Source of the DNA: Porites lobata
Taxonomy: Eukaryota; Cnidaria; Anthozoa; Scleractinia; Poritidae
Assembly (NCBI GenBank): GCA_942486035.1
Contig: CALNXK010000097.1
Span: 122,001-186,000 of the forward strand
Direction of reading: 5' to 3'
Length of the DNA: 64,000 bases
Shown: one piece after another, positions 34,401 to 44,601 of the stretch
Numbering within the stretch: the first letter of the stretch is position 1
Layout: each line of letters begins with the position of its first letter
The notes under the pieces: generated by a model
What the model was told of the DNA's origin: nothing
The model's database searches: none
Seen by the model: only the letters and a program-made list of their open reading frames with translations
Made by a program: the position numbers and the translations under genes

Positions 34401-37400
34401 TTTCGTGAGGTGACGTCGGCATGCTATAACAAATAAAGACAATTTTGAATGAGTTTTTTTACTGATTCACTTTCTCCTAAACGTGCTTTATTCTTGAAAT
34501 AACACATGAAACATGGCCGTGCCATCGGCATACGTTTATGATCGTAATACTCTGGGATAAAAAAATACCAAGGTCACCCACCATCAACTTCTGGAGGGCA
34601 GTTACCGAGCACACTTCCTTAAAGGGGCACCTTCAACCAGTGTGCATTGCGGTCGTGAACGTACCTGAAATCATTTGCTGTAATACAAAACTTACGAAGG
34701 TTCGGGATTTTATCTTTGCAACCTTAGGGAATAGCAGGCTTACATACACTCCTTAAAAGAAACAGATAAATGTCCCCTATAACTGAAGGTAAAAATAATT
34801 AATACCTTTGTACAACTCGATCTCGTCTTTCCGTGTTGACCGCGCGATGGTTCAGAGAAGAAAACATGAGCCTTCTTCTTGATAGGCAAATCGGTGTCTG
34901 CGTCGGGAAACTTTCTTTTCTGACAAAACAACGGAATTTGACATTGGAATATGCAACGGTAGTGATATTCGATAAAGGAAAAGCCACAAGAAAATGAATC
35001 ACGAGCGATACTGTAGCGTTTACCTTAAGAGGAGATGGATTGAATTTTGCAAAACTGAGTGGAATGACATCAGAAGGGCGCAAAACTTGGTTTACCTGTA
35101 ACCTAGAAAGTCTGAAAGTAACGGAAATAAAATCCAATTTTTTAAGATATGTAAGCACGAAAATCGAACCAAACAGTTCGGGAGAAAGTAGGCAAACAAA
35201 CACAAAAAGATGGCAACGGCCCAAAAAAGTTACTTGTGATATAGACGAAGGGCTAAACCCAACTAACTTACCCAAGGCGAGGAAAAATAACTTGTGACAG
35301 GGACTGGGCTTCTTCGTCACCAACTTGTGCAAGAGCAAGGCGTTTCCACAGCCAGGTACAAAGTTCCTGTTTTCTTTCACTCCCTGAGAAAACAACCAAC
35401 AGACCGTTTCCATCTCCACCCATAAAATCAGGAACGGGATGAGTATCAAGGAGAAAGTAATCATCTCTCAAGCGACCTAGCAATAGGGTGTACGGTTGGC
35501 ACGTGTAAATCCAGAAATCATGCTCTGAACAGTCCGTTGTATTTAGGCCTTGCAGAAGATTTAAACGACCTTGAGGTGAGAATACAGCGTCCTTTGCTAT
35601 AATTTTCTCAGCAAGTTCGACAGAATCAGGAAGTAGGCCTTTCCTCTTAAGGACGGTGAGGCATTCCAGAGCATCATAATGCCGCTTTTCTCTGAAAGTG
35701 TTTAAACTTTCAAGGTCGTGAAGAATCATTTCCTGAAATATTCTAGGTACCAGTTCTGGCCAGTTGTCATTCATCTCTTCCTCTTGCGTAGCATTGACGA
35801 TTTTCTGTGCCGCTACTAGGCAAAGAAAGGTACAGGCATTCGTACCATCGTTAGCTGGTGCAATACCCGCTAAATCATTAACAGCATTGGACTTAGACCG
35901 CTCAAGTGCTTCTGCTAATCGCTCATCGGCTTCTTCCATAGGTGTGGATTGGCTGACTTTCAGAGACGATATATTTGCCAGGATTTCCCTTGGTAGTAGT
36001 GGCCTTTAGCTGCGAAAAGAACTTCTTGGGCACTCGGACGTAAAGACGCATCGTAGTTAGTGCACATCTCAAACATTTTCTCAATACTAACCCACAATGA
36101 CGCTTGAAGGCGATGATATTTTGTTGAGCTGCTAGGTTTCAGTTGACCTTCCATCTTTTCTTGCAGCAACGATTGAAATCGGGCAGGATCATTAGCGGTG
36201 GTGGCAGAGGCTGATTTCAATTCAATTTCAAACGGAAAACTGGTGTCAGGATTTAAGACGCTGAAAAATATCATCCCTAGAGCCCAAACATCGATTGCTT
36301 TCATGTCATCCAGGGTTGCTGTGGCTAACTTTCGGCTCTCTAAGACTATTTCTGGTGCCATATACGGTTTTGTCCCACGCTCGATGTTGGATGTTTGTGC
36401 GTGAATTATTGCTGATGTCTGAAGTAACTGTGAGCGACTTTCACCAAAATCCGTTAGTTTGCAGACCACTGGTTCAATGTTAAACATATCTTCAAGTTGA
36501 TCTTTGTTGACCCCTGGTCGCGCGTAATGCTTATTACTTACTAACACATTCCCTGGTTTTAAGTCGCGGTGCACCACGCCACTTGAATGCAAGAAGTCAA
36601 GGCCCTCGGCGATATCAATAGCTACCTTGGGAAAAACAGGTAAAAAATGTTTAAAGGCTTCAATGGCTTGTATTCGATCGAGGCAATGCAAAAAGGCAAG
36701 CAGATCTGAAACCTGAACGTCGAGACCGAATGGCAAAAAATCAAAACAATCGTATTCCATCATTATGGCCACCGGTTTGGAACAAACAGCAACAAATTCT
36801 GCCACCTTAGGATGCCGTAGATTTTGCAACATCTTCGCCTCCTTTGCTACTAGCTTCAGATTTGAGTCTCCCTCGCCAAAAAATCGCTTTACCACCACGG
36901 CTTTCTTCTCGGGAATGTAATTCGCCTTCATCACGGACCCGAAACTTCCCTTCCCTATTTCATTCTTGTCAGCAACATCAGCCCATCGAAAACTAGGAAT
37001 ATCGCGAAAGTAACCTTTTGTGAGAGATTGCGCGTCGAGAAGAGGTATCTTGAAAGCCATATTAGGCTTCAAAACAATAATACAGCGCTTAAGGACAGTC
37101 ACGACCAGTGTTAGAATTTAACCTTGATAGCACATGGCTCTTATCGCCGGTCTCACATGACCCAAAAGCGCGGGAAAATTAGTCACGCGATGGTTCGCGT
37201 GACTGAGGAAATGAAAAAAAAAGGTGGAAACCCGATTCATAAACGAAGTGCCAAGACACTTTGGAAGTTTGTTCGTTATATCAAGGGTTCGCTATATAGA
37301 ACACCTCCATTTAACGAATTTCCCGGAAAACTACCAAAATATCCCTTATATCCAAGTATAGTTAACAATTAATTTACAAAACCCAGCATTTCCGGATCTG

Positions 37401-40400
37401 AAAAATTATTGTAATAACATTTCAGGACCGAGTACATAGCTACGGCACTAGAAAAACTACAGTACACATACATTTTTTACCTTGATGGTCTGTTTGGCAC
37501 TCTTTGTTATCACATGCTGACATTTATTCGTTATATCGAGGTAAATTTTACGTTTGCGCTTGTGGATGGTGTTCGTTATAGAGATGTGGATTTCGTTAAA
37601 TCGAGGTTGTGTTCCATACACTCTCTGTAATTCTGGCCGGGCAGCAGATAGTTTTCGTCATACCGAGGACTTCTTTATATAGATGTTCGTTAGATTCTTT
37701 ATATAGATGTTCGAGGTTTCACTGTAGTTATCTGATCATCTTGCTCTCGATTTGGTTATTTTCGCACCCTATCTCAGTGGCTAGTTAATGTATCAGAAAG
37801 GGAAATTCCATGTTCTTCAAACCGCAAAGCGGCAAAACTGAAGTAATAATCTATTAATGAGTAACTCTGTTATCTCTACTGTTATATCCCCACCATGTCT
37901 TTTGTTTTGTTGAAGTGTTTGTTTTATCTTTTTTTTTGTTCTCATTGAAATCACACGGAATTTTGCTGCCGAGTTTAACATTTATTCACTAAAGTACTGA
38001 AAAAATAAAGGGCAAAGCGTTCGTTTTAAAGACAGTGCTGACAAACTGCAATTTCGTTGTTTTTATAGTTGTTGTTGCTCTTCATTCACCCCGATTTTTA
38101 GTCAGCTGTTTAGTCGCTAATAAAGATGATGTGTGATGTATTCACGAAAATTGCAGGGCCTTCGAATAATCTCCTTCACACTACTAAAACTACTCAGTCC
38201 ATATATTTTATTTCGCTTTACATTTTTAATTATATTGCAAAACAATACTTAAGGGAAAAGATAAAAAAAAAGACTGGGGCATTCCATCACGCAATCATGG
38301 ATCCTAGACCAACAAAGGAGGCCTGCGTTTGACTGTTGCCTTTTCTTGTTGCTCAGTCCAGCAATAGCTATAGATAAACGTCAAACGACCAAAAAAAAGC
38401 AAAGTCGGCACGCCAGTAGCTATAAACTGTACGGAATATAAGCGCCATGCGTAAACTGTTTTCATCAAATGTGTAGGTCGTTTTAAATTGCGAGGTCTGG
38501 GTTTTCTAGGTCTGTGTTTTCGAGGTCTGGGTTTTCTAGGTCTGTGTTTTCGAGGTCTGGGTTTTCTAGGTCTGTGTTTTCGAGGTCTGGGTTTTCTAGG
38601 TCTGTGTTTTCGAGGTCTGGGTTTTCTAGGTCTGTGTTTTCGAGGTCTGGGTTTTCTAGGTCTGAGGTCTGTGGTCTGTGTTTTCTAGGTCTGAGTTTTC
38701 TAGACACCCTTGTCATTTTCAGTTAGGCTTACTTTAATCCCCATCAAGTGCTATAAAATGTTAACACTGTTAGCCTGTCTGCAGATATTTTCTTAATTCT
38801 GTGAAAATCACTGACTTCGCAGGTTAGTTGATAAGTTTATGCCCTAATCTTTCTTGACGACTTCGGATTGTTGGGAATCATTTGAAAATTTAAATCCGAA
38901 AAATGGAAGTAGATCTACGAAACCTCAAAATCCACAAAACGTCTTACATCTGAGCTCTCTATGGCTTTACGTGATTTCCCTATACTTGCAGCTGCAAATA
39001 TAAGATCAGTGGGTCTATTTCCCTACATTGAAACCAAAAATAGTAAGGATTGTACAGTCATGCTAGGTTCCTGGTCCTTTATAAACCCGAGCAAACATGC
39101 AATGGAACAGTCAAAGCTTTCCTAAAAGACCATAAGTGGTTGTTCATATGCGATCATGCGATGCCCCTTACTGGTCGTTTCGATACAAAGTCCGTGGTTT
39201 TGCATTTTGCATTGCTGGTTTGCATGTGACATCACAGCGGCCATGTTGGTGGTCATGCAAGAACAAAAGCATTTCTCTCCTCTGGGAACTAAACTCTATT
39301 TTCATGTAAATTCTTCCAGAAAAAATTCTATTGTCTTGACCCCAACATGGCCGCTTTGTAAAGTGGTTGGAAACCAAGAATAGTTGGCTTATGGAGCAAA
39401 GAATATTTATGCCATGTGTATTTCTTGTTCATGTCCCATAACTATACTTTAATTGATTGAAATTGTTTTGTAGTTTCACTGCTTAATAAGTTTGTATCAA
39501 AATGACTTTGCATTGGAATGACCAGTTTCCAATGCACCTATTGAAGGGTGGTCACTTATGAATGTTTTGAGAAGGCTTGCTGTCCTGTTTATTACCTGCA
39601 ATACATTAATACAGGGCTTAAAAGAACGGCCGGTCAACGGACAATGTCCGGCCTGATCGTGGACTTGACCGGTCAAACTCTCATCTTGCCGGTCATTTTT
39701 GGATGGGAACCTTTTAAAATATTTTCCATATAGTTGCCGCTTAATGCGTTTTGAAACTGAGTTGTGGAGTAATGCAACGATGCTGCAGGTCGTACTGTAC
39801 TTTCTGCTTTGCTGTGATTAGTTATGTGACCTTCTTTGGGAAAACATACACGTTATTTGTTAGAAAACTAATAAAGGATAGCTAACAGTTTTTGTCAATC
39901 TAACATTTCACATCTACTAACCCTTGTAAGAGGATTGTGAAAATCACCTTCGACCTGCAAGGAAGCTGTACTTTTGACGTCATCGGTTTATTAATCGCAA
40001 AATTCTTCCAAATTTGGTCATCAGTAGCTGGATATGGTGAATTACGCGTGTGCTTTTAGCCAATCAGAAGTGAGGAAATATTTTGAATGAATAATAACAT
40101 GCATTAATTAGCATTTTTGCCTGAACTAAAAACTTGGCCAAGAAGCTTACGCTATATGCATAAGCGGTTGACTGAATTTTCGTTATAACAAGAACTTAAA
40201 AATACGGAAAAGACCAGCTGGTGATTTTCAAAAATGGTTGCAGTAAATGCTTCAAAGTTGTCACAGTTCAAATTGGAGTTTATAGTGCTGAGTGCTGGTT
40301 GTAACTAGAGCTGGTTACTAACAGGGAGAGGGGTGAATAGCCAAATGAATTTGCAGATTTTGAAAATGTTTTGTCCAGATTTTGGATTCTAAGTGAGATT

Positions 40401-42474
40401 TTAACAGATTTCCGGATCCTGCAATTTCAGCGGATTGTGGATTCATCCATTTACTGGGCCCTGAATTTGGACTTTGTGTGTAATAAAGCTTTTTTTGCAA
40501 GGATTCAGGGTGAAACTTTAATGGCAGATTCGGTTAATATATCATGACGGATCGGTGGATTTGCATACCCCTATTCACCCACCTCTATAAGAGTAGTTGT
40601 GAGGAGAGCTTTAGTCTAAGGAAAACAGCGGATGACATGTTGTGACGCTACCAATGGTTTCCTTGCAAGGAAATGTAAGATGTCTGAATCCCGTGGGAGG
40701 GGTATTCCCCATAATGGCTCATACTGGTCGATCGGAGGCTCCACCGGAAGGGGGCACTTTTTTCAGTTTTCTGTCAAAAGTGGTATACGAAAGGGTAAGG
40801 AGTTGCACCTCGGGGCAGGACCTCCCATATAAAAATTTCTGGCAAATCTGCAAATTCAATATTAGCTGCCCCTCTGATAAGAAACTTTACACCCATGGAG
40901 TCAAGATTGGCTCACTCCCTTTAGTAGCAAATCCCAGAGGAGTTTGATCCCTGCTTCTGTATATCAGGCTTGGTTATAAGCCTGGTTCTTGTATGCTATG
41001 GACCTACACCACACACTTAGGATATAAGCATGAAAGCAAGGCCTAAGGCCCACTGGATTTCCCGCAAACGTCAGAAGAAGTAAATAGGGTGTCGAAAACA
41101 AGAACGATAAATGTGATTTTAAGGTTAAACGTCAACCCCAAAAGATATTCCTGGAGCAGTTGTAGTATGAACATGCTTTGGAAAGTGGACAGTGGAGAAA
41201 CTAACCTCTGGTAATGATCCTTTGGAAATACATGAAACGTCAAGTCTTTCCTATTATCAGAGTGATTATTACAAATCACAGCAGCACAGCGTTGTGAGAA
41301 CTATTTTTGTCAAAGTTGTAGGATGTGCTTCTGCCACATCTAACTGCGATGTGGCTGTAAGGCCTTGCTTCATACTTATCTTGTAAGTGTGTACACCTAT
41401 TTCAATAAAGGTTGCTTTGAGAATCGTGCTTTGGTGTTTGAAAGCCATTGTTTGGTGGTCACTCAAGAAAGCATTGCGTTGTATTCTGTGTTTCAATGAC
41501 CAAATCCCAAAGCAACCTTTACTGAAATGGGTGTATACCTGCGACACAGCTACAAGTTGACAATTGCTTCCAGTACTGTTCTGGCAAGTGCTATTATACA
41601 CTTGTATGCCCCAGCAGCTAGAGGTACCAGAATGCCTATGAGGTTGAACCTGAGTGCCTTAAATTTTTCAGGCCAGCTGTGATGCAGGTTAGCAGGGTAT
41701 TCATTAGGCATTGGAGATTGGAGAATTCTCTCTTTACTACGCTGAATTGTCCGGCTAACATTCGGTAGCCTATGACTATTTTTATTCAGATGTGGAGCCT
41801 CTTTCAAAATATTCTCCTTTGATGTTACATCTTTCTCCTGCTACTAGAAATCTTAAAATAATATGAAAACCCTGGGTTGGGGCTGAAATATTAGCTATGC
41901 TTTAATTTTGGAAGTTCATAGTATTATTAATTATTTAATGTAATAATATTTATTGGTGGAGTACATGCTGATGGTTAATGGTCTCACCCCTCTCTCCATG
42001 TAACTTCCTTTTATTTTTTTCTTTTCATAGATTAATGTCTGGGATACAGCTGGCATGGAGCGGACCAGATCTCTTACTTCAAATTACTACAGAAACTCTC
42101 ATGCTGTTGTCTTTGTGTATGCTGTTGACGATATGTACTCACTGACTGTGTTGCGGAACTGGATAGAAGATGTAAATAAGGATGCAACCAAAGCCCTAAA
42201 ATTCCTTGTTGGTAACAAAATAGATCTTGTTGATGAAGGTGCAGTGGTTGATGATGACTTAGCAGAGAACTTTCGCAATAACAATGGCTTACATTCACTC
42301 TACCAAATTTCAGCCAAGACAGGGGAAGGAGTTTTTGAAATGTTTGACAACATTGCCAAGCTACTGGTTCGCAATACAAAGGCAACGATTCAGGATAGAA
42401 GTTCTTTCGCTGTCATTGAAGCTAAAAGCGAAAAAGCCACTAAAGCGAAACAAAGCAGTGGTTGCTGTAGTTGA
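28476..42474 (+). CDS. Rab-like small GTPase 2, atypical switch II (DTAGME)
   Basis: Exon 1 is 28476-28655 (60 codons, donor AAG/GTGTGT); exon 2 is 42031-42474 (acceptor TTTTCATAG). They join in phase 0 to 207 residues. P-loop GDVGVGKTS at 17-25, WDTAGMERTRS at 64-74, GNKID at 121-125, SAK at 154-156, C-terminal GCCS for Rab-type prenylation. The catalytic Gln is Met, and the position of Ras G12 is Val, each expected to lower GTP hydrolysis; this is inference from Ras and Rab biochemistry. The intron is at the same codon as in genes 1 and 3, showing common descent. The intron is 13.4 kb because a 9.9-kb transposon with opposite-strand genes (28,814-38,709) is inserted only 158 bp after the donor. 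Confidence 0.85.
28814..29555. repeat. Left terminal inverted repeat with minisatellite
   Basis: From about 28,833 to 29,033 it consists of 15-mers GACCT(A/C)GAAAAC(A/C)CA, alternating in a 30-bp higher-order unit. The following unique part (GCAATTTAAAACGAG... through CGAAATTGCAGTCTGTCAGCAC) is inverted at 37,985-38,490. The open frames of the minisatellite are artefacts of its period. Confidence 0.88.
29556..30703. other. Transposon interior downstream of the transposase
   Basis: AT-rich sequence between the left inverted repeat and the transposase stop, without credible genes. A lone GCGCGGATCTAGGAT near 30,424 resembles the end of the CAGGGGCGGATCC MITE family. Confidence 0.4.
30704..33149 (-). 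pseudogene. MULE-type transposase with SWIM finger, frameshifted
   Basis: Follows the linker exons (33038-33149, then one exon from 32901 leftward). DDE candidates: DPTFNFG (Asp near 31,986), FITDGE (Asp near 31,776), and Glu in NQSESINN (near 31,364), the MULE order. Next comes a SWIM finger, CACSC...CKH, at 31,222-31,268, then a Cys-rich tail (CRQCHIEF, TKYYCVNGTC) and a stop at 30,704. The reading frame breaks about four times by one base: near 32,705 (missing base), 31,505 (extra base), 31,298 (missing base) and 30,918 (extra A in an A run). The protein continues smoothly on both sides of each break, so these are recent mutations or assembly errors. Frame phase also fails at the 33,149 acceptor. 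It would catalyse excision and insertion of the element. Confidence 0.82.
33652..35939 (-). CDS. Cysteine-peptidase-like domain plus NLS/SIM-like linker exons (N-terminal part of the transposase gene)
   Basis: Exon 35272-35939 starts ATGGAAGAAG and encodes 222 residues. Near residue 33 is DGTNACTFLCLVAA, with a Cys in an N-terminal helix-like context; further on come DYFLLDTHPVPDF and GDGNGLLVVFSG, a His with nearby Asp followed by strands. This layout suggests a papain-like or deubiquitinase-like fold, but I recognise no named family. Phase-consistent small exons follow: 35024-35111, 34806-34919 (KRKFPDADTDLPIKKKA, a bipartite nuclear signal), 34306-34423, 34111-34169, 33865-33958 (MVILSDGSGDE), 33652-33717. 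The VILSD-acidic pattern, seen again as VLISDSGSEDE at 33,075-33,125, resembles SUMO-interaction motifs. The next exon holds the transposase, so a fused peptidase-transposase protein is likely, although the frame fails at that junction. The start lies 20 bp after the kinase stop. Confidence 0.6.
35960..37060 (-). CDS. Serine/threonine protein kinase carried by the transposon
   Basis: Intact single-exon ORF of 366 codons from ATG at 37,060 (AATATGG context). All core kinase motifs are present: GKGSFGSV at 36-43, VVVKRF with Lys 58, Glu 74 in the C helix, HRDLKPGN at 164-171, DFG at 204-206, MAPE at 234-237, DVWALGM from 257. It should therefore be catalytically active. HRDLKPGN indicates Ser/Thr specificity, and the general look (IGKGSFGSV, LRHPKVAEF) recalls TKL/RIPK-type kinases. 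Its stop lies 20 bp before the peptidase-like ORF, on the same strand and inside the element. No intron is needed, and the ORF is unbroken although the transposase beside it is frameshifted. Substrate and role are unknown; phosphorylating the transposase or host defence factors is a guess. A longer version starting at a GTG at 37,102 is unlikely in an animal. Confidence 0.85.
   Translation of the reverse strand: MAFKIPLLDAQSLTKGYFRDIPSFRWADVADKNEIGKGSFGSVMKANYIPEKKAVVVKRFFGEGDSNLKLVAKEAKMLQNLRHPKVAEFVAVCSKPVAIMMEYDCFDFLPFGLDVQVSDLLAFLHCLDRIQAIEAFKHFLPVFPKVAIDIAEGLDFLHSSGVVHRDLKPGNVLVSNKHYARPGVNKDQLEDMFNIEPVVCKLTDFGESRSQLLQTSAIIHAQTSNIERGTKPYMAPEIVLESRKLATATLDDMKAIDVWALGMIFFSVLNPDTSFPFEIELKSASATTANDPARFQSLLQEKMEGQLKPSSSTKYHRLQASLWVSIEKMFEMCTNYDASLRPSAQEVLFAAKGHYYQGKSWQIYRL
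37061..37984. other. Transposon interior upstream of the kinase
   Basis: Probable promoter side of the element's gene block. From about 37,265 to 37,735 it carries 'gttcgttata' and 'tcgaggtt' words ending TTCGAGGTTTCACTGTAG, resembling a mariner-type MITE end (CTACAGTGAAACCTC). No gene seen. Confidence 0.45.
37985..38709. repeat. Right terminal inverted repeat with minisatellite
   Basis: Inverse of the left repeat: CGAAATTGCAGTTTGTCAGCAC-type sequence at the inner edge, then unique sequence, then the 15-bp minisatellite from about 38,490 to 38,695 (GGTCTGGGTTTTCTA / GGTCTGTGTTTTCGA alternating), ending CTAGACACCC. Confidence 0.88.
38710..42030. other. Rest of intron 1 of GTPase gene 2
   Basis: Starts with the right copy of the 10-bp target duplication. 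Holds dispersed repeats: a 'gacatcacagcggccatgttgg' sequence (about 39,150-39,370), a palindromic 'ccggtcaacggacaatgtccgg' repeat (39,610-39,710), the partial TTATTATTCATTCAAAA element copy (39,995-40,100) and the MITE at 41,389. No gene seen. Confidence 0.5.
41389..41539. mobile_element. Palindromic MITE, GTGTACACCTATTTCA ends
   Basis: GTACACCTATTTCAATAAAGG pairs with CCTTTACTGAAATGGGTGTA, and TTGCTTTGAGAAT with ATCCCAAAGCAA. About 150 bp, non-coding, just upstream of exon 2 of GTPase gene 2. Confidence 0.7.
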
Positions 42475-44601
42475 TGTGCCAAAGAATACAGTATTTAATT
42501 ATTTAACTCATACACTGTTAATCCCAGGTTAATTGCCTGCCATACACCCAAGTCATTGTGCCTGATCTCCTTCAACCTGCAATCCCAAGGTGTACTTAAT
42601 TCCTAGCGCAAAAATCAATGAGAAGGGGATTTTGAAAATGTCGAAGTTTCAGTGTAAAGAGATCCCCAGGTGTTTGGGTTTGCTAAAGATTAAAGACACA
42701 ATTATGTTGTTGCAGAGGGGCACAGTTGAACTTGAAGAGGTGTAGGAGATTTTTATTTTTATTTAACCACAAAAAGAATCCATCCAACAAACACCAATTT
42801 AACACAATTTGCCAGAAATAGAGTTGAAAACTATCATTGTTACTGTTAAAAACAAATAGACCACAATTTTCCATTATGTTATCACTCTTATTGGCCCTTG
42901 ATCATGATGTTGTTTAAAACTCAGGTGCAACCATGAGCTACAGGCAGTGGTTTTGTTGTCATGGTAAATTTAAATCGTCAGTTTAGTTGAGTTTAGTCTT
43001 TTGTTTTTAGGTATGGCAATATATGATAATATTTATGAGTCTTAAACAATTGAATGTAAAAATTTAAACCAAGAGTAAAATTGAACCAGAACAAATTTGC
43101 TGCAAAGTTTTGAACATTTTGATGGTTTATATGACTTTAGATAATGGACTTGTGGCCTATTTGTTTCAAAATAACATTGAAATGTCCTTAATCTGGAAAA
43201 TAATGAATTTGAGATATCATGTCATTTCCATGGTAGATCAAAGCTCTTGACCAGTGAGGGTTCAAGAAATCACCCTTAGCTTTTACTGTAAAAAGGGCTC
43301 GCTCTTATTTAATTCTAGAGTAAACTGGACAATCATTAGTCAAGACTTCACTTGCATCTATTTTCTTTTTTCACACTTTTACAGTTATTTTTGTGGCGTG
43401 ATTTATGATAATATAAAATTATGGGTAAAATATGTTAACAGCATCTCAGAGATCAAATTTTACCCCAACTGAACAGATAAATGGTTGTATAAACTAGAGA
43501 ATATTTTTCAGGTACAACAAAATAATGATTTAATTTTTGAGTAAATTTTGGGAGGCAGAGATGTAGTTGAGACCTCAAGCTGATGAAGGAAAATGTATGA
43601 TTAATATTGATGTAATGATGTTATGGTTAAGTTCTAAACAGTTTTTAATAATAGCCAGTTATAAGCACCCAAGCTACAAACTTATGTAGGACCAGAAAGA
43701 GCTCATATCTAGTCGTTACTGTTAATCAAATGGTAAAACAGTTATTGAAATTGCAGTGCTTTATCCTTTGTCCTTATAGGCATAATCAAAGACATTGGAC
43801 TCAGAGTAACATAAAAATTACTTTTTCTGATAGTTCTTTCCACATTTTTATTTATGATTTAGGGTGCATCCCTTCGGAGATAAAGGGTGGGGTGGGGTGG
43901 GGGTGTGTACTTCCTAGTAATATGTTAATGGAGATGTACTGCTGGATGGAAGTGCATTTTAATGACTGGGTCAACTTTTATGGGGTTGCATTTTTGACAG
44001 AGTTACTAGAATGGGTTTGCACATTTTTGGGATGTTGGGGGTTAGAATATTCTGGTAATTAGGGATTTTACAGCGTAAGAATAGGAAGATTCTTATTACA
44101 TTAAGTTTAAGAACTAATGAGTCAATTTGCTTTTAAAGGCTTTTTAAGGTGGATGCATAAACAGAAAGTGACTAAATTGGGATTGCAAAAATTACATTTG
44201 CCTAACAGTGACTAAGATTGGGGCCATGGTATAGACTATAATGGGGTAGGAGTTGTGAGAGGCCAGCAGCACATACCCAGCAAAAATTAACCCCCAGGCC
44301 TCAGGCAAACAGATGATCAGGATCAGTGATCCTAGATCACGCAGATCATGAGACACCAAAGAAGCCAATGAATTCACCCTAGCCAAGGATTCATCATGAT
44401 GCTGAATCACTGAAACCTGTCATTTCAATACAAAGTCATTTTGATACAAAGTTGTTTCAATACACGTTGTTTTGATATGAACTGAAGCAGTGGAATTGCA
44501 CAAAAATTTGGTTCACTTCAAGTATAGTTTGCGCTTGAACAAGAAAAACATTTTGGAAGAACATTCGCTGTTCTTTAAGCCGAGGATGTGAAACGTTTTA
44601 A
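42475..44601. other. AT-rich sequence after GTPase gene 2
   Basis: Should contain the 3' UTR of GTPase gene 2. No further gene seen. Contains a GGGTGGGGTGG run near 43,888. Confidence 0.4.

Larger units (their letters stand above)
28814..38709 (-). mobile_element. 9.9-kb Foldback/MULE-type DNA transposon carrying a protein kinase and a peptidase-like gene
   Basis: The element begins GGGTGTCTAGAAAACTCAG and ends with the exact inverse. At least the first 65 bases are identical in both ends. Both ends are flanked by the 10-mer TTGTCATTTT (28,804-28,813 and 38,710-38,719), a perfect target duplication. Inverted similarity continues for about 740 bp on each side, including a terminal minisatellite. 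Inside, all genes are on the minus strand: kinase (35,960-37,060), peptidase-like ORF plus small linker exons (33,652-35,939), and a transposase with DDE and SWIM motifs (30,704-33,149). Long inverted repeats made of tandem repeats, together with a MULE-type transposase and a 9-10-bp duplication, match what is known of Foldback/FB-NOF and Rehavkus-type MuDR elements. The kinase cargo is unlike the standard content of these elements as I know it. It sits in intron 1 of GTPase gene 2. Confidence 0.9.

Noticed and set aside
35764..36404. Plus-strand ORFs within 35.7-36.5 kb
   Set aside because: Antisense to the peptidase-like ORF and kinase; no domains.
37061..37102. Kinase start at GTG 37,102
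   Set aside because: GTG starts are not expected in an animal gene; ATG at 37,060 has good context and leaves a complete kinase domain.
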